NCBI GenBank assembly: GCA_021769035.1
Contig: JAETTP010000015.1
Span: 1-45,831 of the forward strand
Direction: 5' to 3'
DNA: 45,831 nucleotides
Source of the DNA: Bacillota bacterium
GTDB taxonomy: Bacteria > Bacillota > Dehalobacteriia > UBA4068 > UBA4997
The notes under the pieces were generated by a model. The model saw only the letters and a program-made list of their open reading frames with translations, had not been told where the DNA came from and searched no databases. The translations under genes were made by a program, and so were the position numbers. Shown here piece by piece: positions 13,347 through 21,396 of the stretch. Numbering within the stretch: position 1 is the stretch's first letter; the number at the start of each line of letters is the position of its first letter.

Positions 13347-14441
13347 TTATTTGTTGTTTTTCTCAAAATCGGTCATAAATGCCAGCAATGCGTCAATGCC
13401 CTCTTCCGGCATTGCGTTGTAAATGGAGGCGCGCATGCCGCCCACAGAGCGGTGACCTTTCAGGTTTGAGAGGCCGGCGGCGGCGCTTTCCTTGGCGAAT
13501 TTAGCGTCCAAATCAGGGTCGTCGGTGCGGAAAGTGACGTTCATGATCGAACGGGATTCCTTCTGGGCCACCGGCTTAAACAGCTGGCTGTGATCCAGGT
13601 AGTCATAAACCCTCGCCGCTTTTTTGCGGTTGATTTCCGCCAGGGCCTCCAGGCCGCCGATGGATTCAATCCACTCCAGCACCAGCTTGCAGATGTAGAT
13701 GGGATAGCAGGGCGGGGTGTTGTACATGGAATCGTTTTCGGCGTGGGTTTTGTAGGTGAGCATTGTGGGCGTGCCGGGCAGGGGCTCCTTGAGCAAATCT
13801 TCCCGCACGATGACGATGGTGACGCCGGCAGGGGCCACGTTCTTTTGCGCGCCGGCGTAAATCAGGCCGAAGCGGCTGACGTCAACAGGCTCCGAGAGAA
13901 TGCAGGAGGACATGTCGGCCACCAGCGGCACGGAGCCGGTTTCCGGAATGTAAGGGTACTTGGTGCCGAAAATGGTGTTATTGAAGCAGATATGCACATA
14001 ATCGGCGTTGGCGGAGAGCTGAAGCTCCTCCTGCTTGGGCACCCGTACGAAGTTTTCCGCCTTGGTGGAGGCGGCCAGGTGAATGTTGGGCGTGAACTTT
14101 TGGGCTTCCTCATAGGCTTTTTTGGCGAAATTGCCGCTGACTATGTAATCAGCTGTGGCCTCAGGGGAGGAAAGCAGGTTCATTGGCACCATGGCAAATT
14201 GGGTGGAAGCGCCGCCTTGCAGGAACAGCACGCGGTAATTGTCCGGAATGTTCAGCACCTTGCGGAAAAGTGATTCGGCAGAATTGATGATTTCTTCAAA
14301 ATATTTTGAACGATGGCTCATCTCCATCACTGACATACCTGAACCGTTGTAGTTTAAAAGCTCTGCTGCGGCTTTTTCCAGCACGGGCAATGGCAGCATG
14401 GACGGCCCGGCGGAGAAGTTGTAAATACGATTGGTGTTCAT
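13347..14441 (-). CDS. serC: Phosphoserine aminotransferase
   Basis: A 364-residue PLP enzyme converting 3-phosphohydroxypyruvate and glutamate to phosphoserine. Family features are the N-terminal YNFSAGPSMLP, the phosphate/PLP region QGGASTQFAMVP, and the lysine segment YAGAQKNVAPAG. The C-terminus has GHRSVGGMRASIYNAM. AAAGGAGAT precedes the ATG. It is the promoter-proximal gene of serC-serA; the phosphatase serB is not in the window. Confidence 0.95.
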   Translation of the reverse strand: MNTNRIYNFSAGPSMLPLPVLEKAAAELLNYNGSGMSVMEMSHRSKYFEEIINSAESLFRKVLNIPDNYRVLFLQGGASTQFAMVPMNLLSSPEATADYIVSGNFAKKAYEEAQKFTPNIHLAASTKAENFVRVPKQEELQLSANADYVHICFNNTIFGTKYPYIPETGSVPLVADMSSCILSEPVDVSRFGLIYAGAQKNVAPAGVTIVIVREDLLKEPLPGTPTMLTYKTHAENDSMYNTPPCYPIYICKLVLEWIESIGGLEALAEINRKKAARVYDYLDHSQLFKPVAQKESRSIMNVTFRTDDPDLDAKFAKESAAAGLSNLKGHRSVGGMRASIYNAMPEEGIDALLAFMTDFEKNNK

Positions 14442-14493
14442 TGGATTATCTCCTTTTAAAGAATTTAGACTTCGTTGCGAGGTCTATTAGTTT

Positions 14494-14522
14494 ATTTTAA
14501 CATTTATTGGCCGGCTTGGCAA
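14494..14522 (-). promoter_or_regulatory. Promoter of serC-serA
   Basis: On the minus strand, TTGCCA (14517-14522 reversed) and TAAAAT (14494-14499 reversed) have 17-bp spacing. The leader is about 45 nt, too short for a T-box. Confidence 0.65.
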
Positions 14523-14545
14523 GGCTTTTGAGGATAAAAGGGAAA

Positions 14546-14583
14546 GAAAAATAGCCGAACCTCTTTGATTTGGGTTCGGCTAT
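14546..14583. terminator. Terminator of the spore coat unit
   Basis: TAGCCGAACC and GGTTCGGCTA form a 10-bp stem. On the minus strand it is followed by TTTTTCTTT, so it ends the coat gene transcript. Confidence 0.8.
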
Positions 14584-14607
14584 AAGTTCTTGTTTGTTTG
14601 CTGCGGC

Positions 14608-14874
14608 TTAACCCTGGGCCTGGCCGCAGCAGAATTTTTGTTTTACGGTGTTGATTTTGTTTTGTTCCGCTTGCTCCGGGGCGTACCAGCCTTTGGCTGA
14701 CATTTTGTTGTAGATATTGTCCTGAATGGACAAGGAATTGTTGAGGGCGCTGTTGAACGTTTGGTGAACGTTGGCCGTTGAGGATTCAATCGTGCCGTGC
14801 AAGAAAAGGTCGCAGACGCCTTTTTCCAGCAACAGCATGTTTTCCATCAGGTTTTTGTCATTGTTGTTTGGCAT
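14608..14874 (-). CDS. Spore coat protein, CotF family
   Basis: An 88-residue protein matching the coat F domain: helical, with LLLEKGVCDLFLHGTIESS in the first half and the hallmark KMSAKGWYAPEQAEQNKI near the end. Such proteins are laid down in the spore coat in the mother cell. It is the second gene of a two-gene unit, 17 bp after the 57-residue gene. GGAGGACTC lies before the ATG. It implies a spore-forming organism. Confidence 0.85.
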   Translation of the reverse strand: MPNNNDKNLMENMLLLEKGVCDLFLHGTIESSTANVHQTFNSALNNSLSIQDNIYNKMSAKGWYAPEQAEQNKINTVKQKFCCGQAQG

Positions 14875-14891
14875 GTGGGTGAGTCCTCCTT

Positions 14892-15065
14892 TTATAAAAG
14901 GCTTAAAAAACTTTGGTAGATTTGCTGGTTCTGCTGGGCCATTTGCTGCACGCAGGTTTTAAGCTCGGCGTCTTGCAGCTGGCCTAGGGTTTCCTGGCAT
15001 TTGTTTTGGAAATACTGGGCGTGGCCAAGGGCGTCTTCGATATAGAGCAGTTCTTTGCTTGTCAT
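14892..15065 (-). CDS. Small spore-coat-associated protein
   Basis: The gene encodes 57 residues starting MTSKELLYIEDALGHAQYFQ, rich in Gln and helical throughout. Short proteins of this pattern occur beside cotF-type genes in Clostridia and are annotated as coat-associated. AGGAGGT is well placed 7 bp before the ATG. It lies upstream of and in the same unit as the CotF-family gene. Its promoter would lie within 15066-15127, back to back with the phage-like cluster. I see CATAAAAT there but cannot assign a sporulation sigma factor. Confidence 0.75.
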   Translation of the reverse strand: MTSKELLYIEDALGHAQYFQNKCQETLGQLQDAELKTCVQQMAQQNQQIYQSFLSLL

Positions 15066-15126
15066 GGTTTTACCTCCTGTGTTTGAATAATCCTAGTTTG
15101 GCCGGTTGCTTGGGATTTTATGCAAG

Positions 15127-15161
15127 ATGTCCTGGAATGTCCGCCTAAATAATGCTAAAAT
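15127..15161 (+). promoter_or_regulatory. Special promoter element upstream of terS (copy 1)
   Basis: ATGTCCTGGAATGTCCG (15127-15143) contains TGTCC twice, exactly 10 bp apart, and TAAAAT follows (15156-15161), 13 bp after the second TGTCC. No sigma-A -35 box is present at the right place. The same 17 bp, the same spacing and the same -10 box recur at 16839-16873. This fits a dedicated activator or alternative sigma factor, as PBSX uses for its late operon. Confidence 0.75.
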
Positions 15162-15198
15162 ATTAACATCAAAAAATATCAAAAAAGGAGGGGTTGCT

Positions 15199-15447
15199 TT
15201 GGCGGAAAAGGGCCGGCGGGCAGTGGCCTGCAAAACGGAGATTATGCAGTTTTTGACGGAGGTGATGCGCGGCGAGGTGGCGGACGGCGCTGGAGCCAAG
15301 GAGCCGCAGCCGCCCAAGGTGAGCGAACGCACCAAAGCGGCGGAGCTTTTGGGCAAAAGCCAGCATATTTTTGGCGATAAAGCGGCGAAAGATAAGACGG
15401 CGGATAAGTTGCTTGAGGTGCGCATTTGGGGCGAGGAGGATTTGTGA
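15199..15447 (+). CDS. Phage terminase small subunit
   Basis: An 82-residue protein starting at TTG 5 bp after GGAGGGG. The frame is open upstream without a ribosome site. It carries the end pattern of small terminases (RTKAAELLGKSQHIF), and its stop overlaps the terL start region. It lacks the N-terminal helix-turn-helix of full-length relatives such as XtmA, so DNA recognition may be relaxed, as would suit non-specific packaging. Identified mainly from the C-terminal motif and its position before terL. Confidence 0.7.
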   Translation: MAEKGRRAVACKTEIMQFLTEVMRGEVADGAGAKEPQPPKVSERTKAAELLGKSQHIFGDKAAKDKTADKLLEVRIWGEEDL

Positions 15448-15449
15448 TA

Positions 15450-16682
15450 ATGGAGGAGATTTATTTGCCGGCGGTGGTGGGCGGTGGCTATGGCGATTTT
15501 TGGCATTTTAAGGGGCGGTATCGCGTGGTGAAGGGCAGCCGGGCTTCTAAGAAGTCTAAGACGGCGGCCCTGAATTTTATTTGGCGCTTGGTGCAGCTGC
15601 CGGAAACTAATTTGCTGGTGGTGCGCAAGACTTATCGCTCCTTGCGTGATTCCTGCTATGCGGAATTGTGTTGGGCTATTAATCGGTTGGGTTTGACGGC
15701 GGCCTGGCAATGCCGGGAGGAGCCTTTGGAGTTGACCTATCTGCCGACGGGGCAGAAAATTTTTTTCCGGGGCTTGGACGACCCGCAGAAGATTACCTCC
15801 ATTGTGGCGCGCGTGGGTAGCATTTGCTTTTTGTGGCTGGAGGAAGCCTTTGAGGTGAACCGGGAGGAGGATTTTGCCATTTTAGATGAGAGTATCCGCG
15901 GGGAGGCCCCTTTTAAGCAGCTGACGTTGACTTTTAACCCTTGGAATGAGCGGCACTGGCTGAAAAAACGTTTTTTTGACTGCGGGCCTGACCCGGAGAT
16001 TTTGGCTAAGACGGTGGATTATCGCTGCAATGAGTTTTTGGACGCGGCCGATTTGCAGCTGTTTGCCAATATGGCCCGGCAGAACCCCAGGCGTTATCGG
16101 GTGGCGGGCCTGGGCGAATGGGGCGTGAGCGAGGGGCTGATTTTTGAGAACTGGCGCGAGGCCGATTTTGACTGGCGGGAGCTGGCGGCTCGGCCGGGCG
16201 TGCGGCCGGTTTTCGGCCTGGATTTTGGCTATGTGAACGACGAAACGGCCTTGTTCTGCGGCCTGGCGGAGGCGGCGGAGCGGCGGCTTTACGTTTTTGA
16301 TGAGATTTATCAGCGGGGCATGAGCAATGAGCAGATTTTTGCCGAAATTAACCGGCGGGGTTACGCTAAGGAAAGTATTCGGGCGGACAGCGCCGAGCCT
16401 AAAAGCATTGACCGCCTGTGGGAGCTGGGCCTGCGGCGGATTAAGCCGGCCCGCAAGGGCCCGGACAGCGTGCGGCACGGGATTGACTTTTTGCAGGACT
16501 TTGAAATTGTGGTGGCCCCGCGTTGCCGCAGCTTTTTGGCGGAGATTGCCGCCTACTGCTGGCAGGTTGACAAGGAGGGGCGCATGTTGAATGTGCCGGT
16601 GGATAGGAATAACCACCTGATGGACGCGATGCGGTATGCAATTGAGGAAATTGCTTCGGGAGAAACGTTTAGTTTTGAATGA
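15450..16682 (+). CDS. Phage terminase large subunit
   Basis: A 410-residue DNA-packaging motor of the PBSX XtmB/terminase_3 type. The ATPase half has a phosphate-binding loop KGSRASKKSKTAA near the N-terminus and a Walker B region ICFLWLEEAFEV. The nuclease half shows the RNase H-like acidic residues in FGLDFGYVNDETAL, IRADSAEPKS and NHLMDAMRYAI. All key acidic residues are present, so the enzyme should be active. ATG chosen 10 bp after GAGGAGG; a GTG at 15444 is possible. A palindromic repeat follows. Confidence 0.9.
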   Translation: MEEIYLPAVVGGGYGDFWHFKGRYRVVKGSRASKKSKTAALNFIWRLVQLPETNLLVVRKTYRSLRDSCYAELCWAINRLGLTAAWQCREEPLELTYLPTGQKIFFRGLDDPQKITSIVARVGSICFLWLEEAFEVNREEDFAILDESIRGEAPFKQLTLTFNPWNERHWLKKRFFDCGPDPEILAKTVDYRCNEFLDAADLQLFANMARQNPRRYRVAGLGEWGVSEGLIFENWREADFDWRELAARPGVRPVFGLDFGYVNDETALFCGLAEAAERRLYVFDEIYQRGMSNEQIFAEINRRGYAKESIRADSAEPKSIDRLWELGLRRIKPARKGPDSVRHGIDFLQDFEIVVAPRCRSFLAEIAAYCWQVDKEGRMLNVPVDRNNHLMDAMRYAIEEIASGETFSFE

Positions 16683-16803
16683 CAAAAGCCCACTAGCACC
16701 TCATCTGCTTTGTCATCAGCTTATGCGCCTCGTCAACGTACTTCAGTACACCTCCTCGGCTTATAAGTTGATTCCGCGCATTTGAGGCACTATTGAGCTT
16801 TTG
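16683..16803. repeat. Large nested palindrome, MITE- or terminator-like
   Basis: Outer arms CAAAAGC (16683-16689) and GCTTTTG (16797-16803), then CCTCA/TGAGG, TGCG/CGCA, TCAAC/GTTGA and a tip GTAC-TTCA-GTAC fold into one long stem. TTTTTTG follows, so it can end the terS-terL transcript. The whole is about 120 bp with no ORF, resembling dispersed palindromic repeats or a small non-autonomous element. Confidence 0.6.
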
Positions 16804-16838
16804 TTTTTTGGTAAAAAATTTTAGGCCGAACCGCAAAC

Positions 16839-16873
16839 ATGTCCTGGAATGTCCGATTATACCGTGTTAAAAT
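16839..16873 (+). promoter_or_regulatory. Special promoter element upstream of portal gene (copy 2)
   Basis: ATGTCCTGGAATGTCCG (16839-16855) and TAAAAT (16868-16873) repeat the element at 15127-15161. Spacing to the start codon is also nearly the same, at 44 versus 43 bp from the -10 box. Confidence 0.75.
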
Positions 16874-16911
16874 GGTAGCATAGAAAAAGATGAATTACGG
16901 AGGAATTACAA

Positions 16912-18474
16912 ATGAAGAGTTTGACAGACGTTTGCCGCAGGCTGAGTGAGGCCGGCGGTTTTTTGACTGAAAGGAATATAAAAGCGGCGTTCCCTTTGGA
17001 AAACGCCGCTTTTATTATGCCTGAAAGACCGCTGGAGGGGGATTTGGATTTGCAGTTTTTGAGCTGGGAGCTGGGCTGCTGGCTGGATAGCCCGAAGCGG
17101 CGTTGGATGGAAACCGGCGAGGCCTACTTTGCCGGACGGCAGGATATTTTGCAGCAGCAGCGGCAGATTTTGGGCCGGGACGGTCAGCTGGAGGCGGTGC
17201 ATAATTTGCCGAATAACCGGCTGGTGAATAATCAATATGCTAAGCTGGTTAATCAGAAAACTAACTACCTGCTGGGCCAGCCCCTGACCTGGGAATGCGA
17301 CCGGCCGGAATATGCCGCGGCCTTGGGGCGGGTGTTTGACCGGCCTTTTATGCGGCTTTTGAAGCGGCTGGGTAAGGATTGCTACAATCAGGGGATTGCT
17401 TGGCTTTATCCTTATGTGGGAGCGGACGGGCGTTTACATTTTGCCCGCTTTGGCGGCCGGGAGATTTTGCCCTTTTGGGCGGACGCGGAGCATACCCGCC
17501 TGGAGGCGGCCCTGCGGCTTTTCAGCCGGCAGCTTTGGCGCAAAGGCCGCTTGCAGACGGTTTGGGGCGCGGAGCTGTTTGGCCCGGACGGGCGGCAGCT
17601 TTTTGGCTGGGACCCGGCCAAGGGCCGCCTGACCCCTTGGGCCTGGCCGGCGGCGGGCGAGAGCGGCGCGCGCTGCGCCTACCTGAGCCGGCAGCCGCAA
17701 GGAGCAGACGGTGGCCGGCAGGCCTTTAACTGGCAGCGCGTGCCTTTGGTGGCTTTTAAGCTTAACGAGCGGGAGCAACCCCTGATTTGCCGGGTGAAAG
17801 GCTTGCAGGACGCTTTGAACACAATGCTTTCCGGCTTTGAGAATGTGTTGCAGGAGGATGCGCGCAATTCTATTTTGGTGATTAAGAATTACGACGGCAC
17901 GGATTTGGCGGAGTTTCGGCATAATTTGGCGGCCTTTGGGGCGGTGAAGGTGAAAACCGTGGACGGCGCGGAGGGCGGCATTGACACCCTGAGCGTGCAG
18001 GTGGACGCCGGCAACTATCAGGCTATTTTGGAATTGTTGCAGCGGGCGATTATTGAAAATGGCTTGGGCTTTGATTCTAAGCTTGAGCACTCCTATCGGG
18101 CGGCCAATGAATTGAATATTAAATCTATGTACAGCGATATTTGCCTGGACGCTAACGACTTGGAAACGGAATGGCAGGCGGCGTTGCATGATTTGCTCTG
18201 GTTTGTGAACAGCTATCTGGCTTTCAGCGGGCAGGGCGATTTTTTTGACTGCGGCTGCCGTTTTATCTTTAATCGTGATATTACGCTGGACGAGAGCGAG
18301 GCCATTGACAACTGCCTGAAATCCTTGGGGCTGTTATCGCGCCGCTCCGTTGTGGCCCAGCACCCTTGGGTGGACGATGTGGAAAAGGAGCTGGAGCGAA
18401 TGGCGGAGGAGGAGGTTGCGTTTGCGGACAAGGCGACGGATAGGGCAACAGGTAAGGCCGCGGATAAGGGGTGA
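16912..18474 (+). CDS. Phage portal protein, SPP1 gp6-like
   Basis: A 520-residue portal that forms the dodecameric DNA channel at one capsid vertex. Family landmarks are YFAGRQDIL (about residue 74), NRLVNNQYAKLVNQKTNYLLGQ, GFENVLQEDARNSILVIKNYDG and the C-terminal FNRDITLDESEAI with a charged tail. The ATG at 16912 follows CGGAGGAATTAC. An in-frame ATG at 17017, after a terminator-like hairpin, would remove 35 residues not usual for the family. The gene starts its own transcription unit. The Mu F-like minor head protein that normally follows a portal is absent. Confidence 0.88.
   Translation: MKSLTDVCRRLSEAGGFLTERNIKAAFPLENAAFIMPERPLEGDLDLQFLSWELGCWLDSPKRRWMETGEAYFAGRQDILQQQRQILGRDGQLEAVHNLPNNRLVNNQYAKLVNQKTNYLLGQPLTWECDRPEYAAALGRVFDRPFMRLLKRLGKDCYNQGIAWLYPYVGADGRLHFARFGGREILPFWADAEHTRLEAALRLFSRQLWRKGRLQTVWGAELFGPDGRQLFGWDPAKGRLTPWAWPAAGESGARCAYLSRQPQGADGGRQAFNWQRVPLVAFKLNEREQPLICRVKGLQDALNTMLSGFENVLQEDARNSILVIKNYDGTDLAEFRHNLAAFGAVKVKTVDGAEGGIDTLSVQVDAGNYQAILELLQRAIIENGLGFDSKLEHSYRAANELNIKSMYSDICLDANDLETEWQAALHDLLWFVNSYLAFSGQGDFFDCGCRFIFNRDITLDESEAIDNCLKSLGLLSRRSVVAQHPWVDDVEKELERMAEEEVAFADKATDRATGKAADKG
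16978..17018 (+). other. Terminator-like hairpin inside the portal gene
   Basis: AAAAGCGGCGTT (16980-16991) and AACGCCGCTTTT (17002-17013) form a perfect 12-bp stem with a 10-nt loop, followed by ATTAT. It encodes residues 23-34 of the portal frame. Transcription from the upstream element must pass through it. Translation from 16912 would melt it, so it may act as an attenuator. Confidence 0.5.
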
Positions 18475-18479
18475 GTTTG

Positions 18480-19427
18480 GTGCAGCTGGATTTGCTGATT
18501 TGGGACGGCCGGCAGTGGTTGCAGCCGGCCTGGCTGGCCGGAGCGCGTTTGCAGCGGACGGCTAATGCCGCGGCGGTTTTGGATTTTTGCGTGGTTAAAA
18601 ACGGCCTGCTGAATTTTTTGGAGGGCGCGCCGGTCTATCTGCTGGCGGATGGCAAGCCGGTTTTTAAGGGCCGGGTTTTTGCTAAGCGGCGCAGGCAGCC
18701 GGAATTGATTTCGGTGCGGGCTTATGACCAGCTGCGTTTTTTGCAGAACCGTGACTGTTGCAGTTTTCGGGATTTTACGCCGGCTGATTTGCTGAAGCGG
18801 GTGTGTGCGGAAAACGGCTTGCAGGTTGGCCGGCTGGCCGACTGCGGCCTGCGCCTGCCCGCCCGCAGCTTTGATAACCGACGCTACTTGGATATGCTGG
18901 CGGCCGTTTTGCAGGAGGTGTATCTGGCCAAGGGCCGCCGCTATTTTGTCTATGATGAGGCCGGAGCGATTTGCCTGCAAAGCTGCTGGGATTTGCGAGT
19001 GAATATTTTGCTGACGGAGAACTGCCTGGGCGGTTGGGAATATGCGACCTCGATTGACGAGGGCGTTTGCAATCGGGTTAAGGTGATTTACGAGGACAAG
19101 CGCAAGGGCGAGCGGCGGCAGTTTGTGGCGGAGAATGCGGAGCGGATTGCCGACTGGGGTCCTTTGCAGCGGGTGAGCAAGAGCGCGGACGCGCAGGAGC
19201 AGACCCAGGCCAAGGCGCGGGAGCTTTTGCAGCAGGGCTGCCGGCGGCAGGAAAATTTGCTGGTGCGGGACGCGCCGGGCGATTTGCGGGTGCGCGGCGG
19301 CAGCATGGTTGGCGTGCGGCTTAATCTGGGCGAGCAGCTGGTGGATTGCTGGGCCTTGGTTAAGCGGGCGGAGCATAGGTTTGTGGACGGAAATATTTTA
19401 ATGGATTTGAGCTTAGAAGTGCAATAG
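18480..19427 (+). CDS. Phage baseplate hub protein, XkdQ/gpD-like
   Basis: A 315-residue protein of the XkdQ/YqbQ and late-control-D type. An N-terminal beta domain (GAPVYLLADGKPVFKGRVF) is followed by the hub fold (SVRAYDQLRFLQ, LLKRVCAENG, NRRYLDMLAAVLQE) and a long C-terminal region ending LVKRAEHRF. It forms the centre of the baseplate at the tube tip. GTG at 18480 is preferred since AAGGGGTGA provides the ribosome site; GTG at 18471 overlaps it. In PBSX this gene follows xkdP, but here it directly follows the portal gene. Confidence 0.8.
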   Translation: MQLDLLIWDGRQWLQPAWLAGARLQRTANAAAVLDFCVVKNGLLNFLEGAPVYLLADGKPVFKGRVFAKRRRQPELISVRAYDQLRFLQNRDCCSFRDFTPADLLKRVCAENGLQVGRLADCGLRLPARSFDNRRYLDMLAAVLQEVYLAKGRRYFVYDEAGAICLQSCWDLRVNILLTENCLGGWEYATSIDEGVCNRVKVIYEDKRKGERRQFVAENAERIADWGPLQRVSKSADAQEQTQAKARELLQQGCRRQENLLVRDAPGDLRVRGGSMVGVRLNLGEQLVDCWALVKRAEHRFVDGNILMDLSLEVQ

Positions 19428-19491
19428 CGGCTCATCTGAACTGATTTGGTTGGATTGTTCATATATTTTGTATGGAGGAGATGATAGGGGA

Positions 19492-19938
19492 ATGTATCAT
19501 TATTTTATTGGGGATATGGAGCTGCCGCTGGCGCCGGAAAAATATACCCTGCGCTTGCCGCCGGCAAATCAGACTGTGCGCCTGGCCGACGGGCGGGAGC
19601 TGAACCTGCTGCGGCCGCTGGGGCTGCGGGAAATCAGCTTTGAGCTGCTGCTGCCCTACTTTGAGGACAGCCCGCTGTTGCGGGACGGGGTGGCGGTGCA
19701 TAAGCCGATTTACTATCTGAACCGGCTGGCCGAATGGGCCGAGAGCGGCGAGCCGCGACGCTTGATTATTTACCGCTCCTTGCCGAGCGGCGAGGAAATT
19801 TTTAATACCAGCCTGCTGGTGAGCCTGGAGGAATATCAGGTTTTGGAGGCGGCCGACCTGGGTTTTGATGTGCGCGTGAGCCTGCGCCTGAAGGAATATC
19901 AGGAAAAAATTTGCCAGAAATATGTGGGCAGCCTGTGA
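19492..19938 (+). CDS. Phage tail protein, XkdP-like without LysM
   Basis: A 148-residue protein beginning MYHYFIGDMELPLAPEKYTL. The LPLAPEKYTL...NLLRPLGLREISFELLLPY pattern is that of the baseplate/tail-tip proteins related to XkdP. The C-terminal LysM domain of XkdP is missing. GGAGGAG lies 11 bp before the ATG. It would join hub and tube in a contractile tail. The order hub, then this gene, is reversed relative to PBSX. Confidence 0.65.
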   Translation: MYHYFIGDMELPLAPEKYTLRLPPANQTVRLADGRELNLLRPLGLREISFELLLPYFEDSPLLRDGVAVHKPIYYLNRLAEWAESGEPRRLIIYRSLPSGEEIFNTSLLVSLEEYQVLEAADLGFDVRVSLRLKEYQEKICQKYVGSL

Positions 19939-19965
19939 GGGCGGTTGAGAAAGGAGGCGCTGGAA

Positions 19966-20328
19966 TTGCAAACAGCGATGTTGGCGGAGGCCATTGCCAG
20001 CCTGGCGAAGCGGACGGCGGACAGCGAGGCGGCGGTGAATTTTGCTTTCGGCAAGGTTATGCAGGAATATCCTTTGCAGGTTATGCTGGAGCAACGCCTG
20101 CTTTTGCAGGAGGAGCAGCTGATTTTGACCGAAAATGTGATTGGCGCGGCCAGCCTGCGCACGGACAAGGAAATTTATATCCGGGAAAAGATTTACGACG
20201 TTTTTCATAATCTGGAGGCCGGTGACCGGGTGCTGCTGGCTAATGTGCAGGGCGGACAAAGCTGGGTGATTTTAAGCAAATATTATGCTACGGAGCTGGA
20301 CGAGCTTTTGGAGCAGAATGGTGGATAA
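19966..20328 (+). CDS. Phage tail protein, XkdR/DUF2577-like
   Basis: A 120-residue protein with a helical N-terminal half (LAEAIASLAKRTADSEAAV) and a C-terminal beta segment LEAGDRVLLANVQGGQSWVI. That resembles the OB-like core of DUF2577 proteins, baseplate parts next to the hub. TTG start at 19966 chosen because AAAGGAGG lies 8 bp upstream; the in-frame TTG at 19945 has none. The family call rests on one motif and on position. Confidence 0.5.
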   Translation: MQTAMLAEAIASLAKRTADSEAAVNFAFGKVMQEYPLQVMLEQRLLLQEEQLILTENVIGAASLRTDKEIYIREKIYDVFHNLEAGDRVLLANVQGGQSWVILSKYYATELDELLEQNGG

Positions 20329-20358
20329 AACAAAGTGGTTGAGGAGGTGCGGCCTTTT

Positions 20359-21357
20359 ATGGATTGGCAGGACGCGGAATGGCAGGATTTTTGGACGGAG
20401 TGGCGGCGTTGGCTGGCCTGGGAAAGCGAATGGCGGGTGGCGGAGCAGCAACAGGCCGAGCAACTGGGTTTGCTGCCGGCAATGCCGGTAAATCCGGCGC
20501 AGTTGGCGCAAGCGGCTGGGTTGACGGAGGGGGCCGGGTTGGAAGCGGCGGATTGGCGTTTGCTTTTGGGCGGCGGGCGGGCGGAGGCTTTTGGGCGGCA
20601 AGAGTTTGTTGGGCGGAGCCGGGAGGCGCGCCGGTCAGCGTTGAGCCGCCAAAGCAGCAAACGGTTGGCGGGGTTGACCGGGCCGGCGGTGTTTGATAAA
20701 GCGGCGGCCTATACGGCAGCGGGGAGAGAGGTGGGAGGGTTGGCCGGGCAGACGATAGCGCGGCCGCTGGAGAAAACTAACAAAATCAGGAATTGGCGCC
20801 CTGAGCCGCAAAGCCGGGCCGGCAAGCGGACGACGGAGAGGGCGGAAGCGGCTGGAGCAGTGGGCGAAACACTGACGGCGGAACAAGAGGCGGCAGCGGA
20901 GCAAGAGCCAGCGGCAGTAGGGCAAAAGCCCCTGCGGGTGAATTTGCGCAGCCGTTTGGCGGACAAAGTGGACAAGCCGGAAATCGCCGAGATTGCTTGG
21001 CCCGAAATGCCGAAAATGCCGGATTTGGCGGAAGTGCAAAGTATCGAAATTGCGGAAGCCTATAAAACGGCTGAAATGGCTGCCGGCGATAATCGGTTGC
21101 CCGAATGGCCGGAGGCCGAGTTGGCAGGAGAGGGTGGCGCTTTGAGTTTGACGGTACGGGAAAGTGAAAATGAAGCGCAGACTGCGTTGGCTGATTTGGC
21201 CAGGCGGCCGGAAAAGCCCCGCAAAGCGGAGGAAGCCGGGCGGGCGGATCTGTTTGCGCCGCAGGGCGGCGTCGATGTGGGCGCGGTGGCGGAGGCCGTG
21301 GCGGAAATCCTCTGTGCGGAGATTGAGGCGCAGTTGGGAAGCGTTTCTTTTGTGTGA
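20359..21357 (+). CDS. Phage-cluster protein of unknown function, Ala/Glu-rich
   Basis: A 332-residue protein with a tryptophan-rich start (MDWQDAEWQDFWTEWRRW) and a long low-complexity body rich in Ala, Glu, Arg and Pro. I see no known domain. ATG chosen 9 bp after GAGGAGGTG. It lies directly before the tail chaperone gene. In PBSX the tape measure lies on the other side of the chaperone, and no long tape measure exists in this cluster. This could be a short replacement, but it has no clear transmembrane or coiled-coil pattern. Confidence 0.6.
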   Translation: MDWQDAEWQDFWTEWRRWLAWESEWRVAEQQQAEQLGLLPAMPVNPAQLAQAAGLTEGAGLEAADWRLLLGGGRAEAFGRQEFVGRSREARRSALSRQSSKRLAGLTGPAVFDKAAAYTAAGREVGGLAGQTIARPLEKTNKIRNWRPEPQSRAGKRTTERAEAAGAVGETLTAEQEAAAEQEPAAVGQKPLRVNLRSRLADKVDKPEIAEIAWPEMPKMPDLAEVQSIEIAEAYKTAEMAAGDNRLPEWPEAELAGEGGALSLTVRESENEAQTALADLARRPEKPRKAEEAGRADLFAPQGGVDVGAVAEAVAEILCAEIEAQLGSVSFV

Positions 21358-21396
21358 AGTTTTAGGGCGAAAGAATTTAAGCGGGAGGTGAATTTG

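Noticed and set aside
14442-14487. Possible T-box or riboswitch in the serC leader
   Set aside because: The leader from the predicted promoter is only about 45 nt and lacks T-box or riboswitch features.
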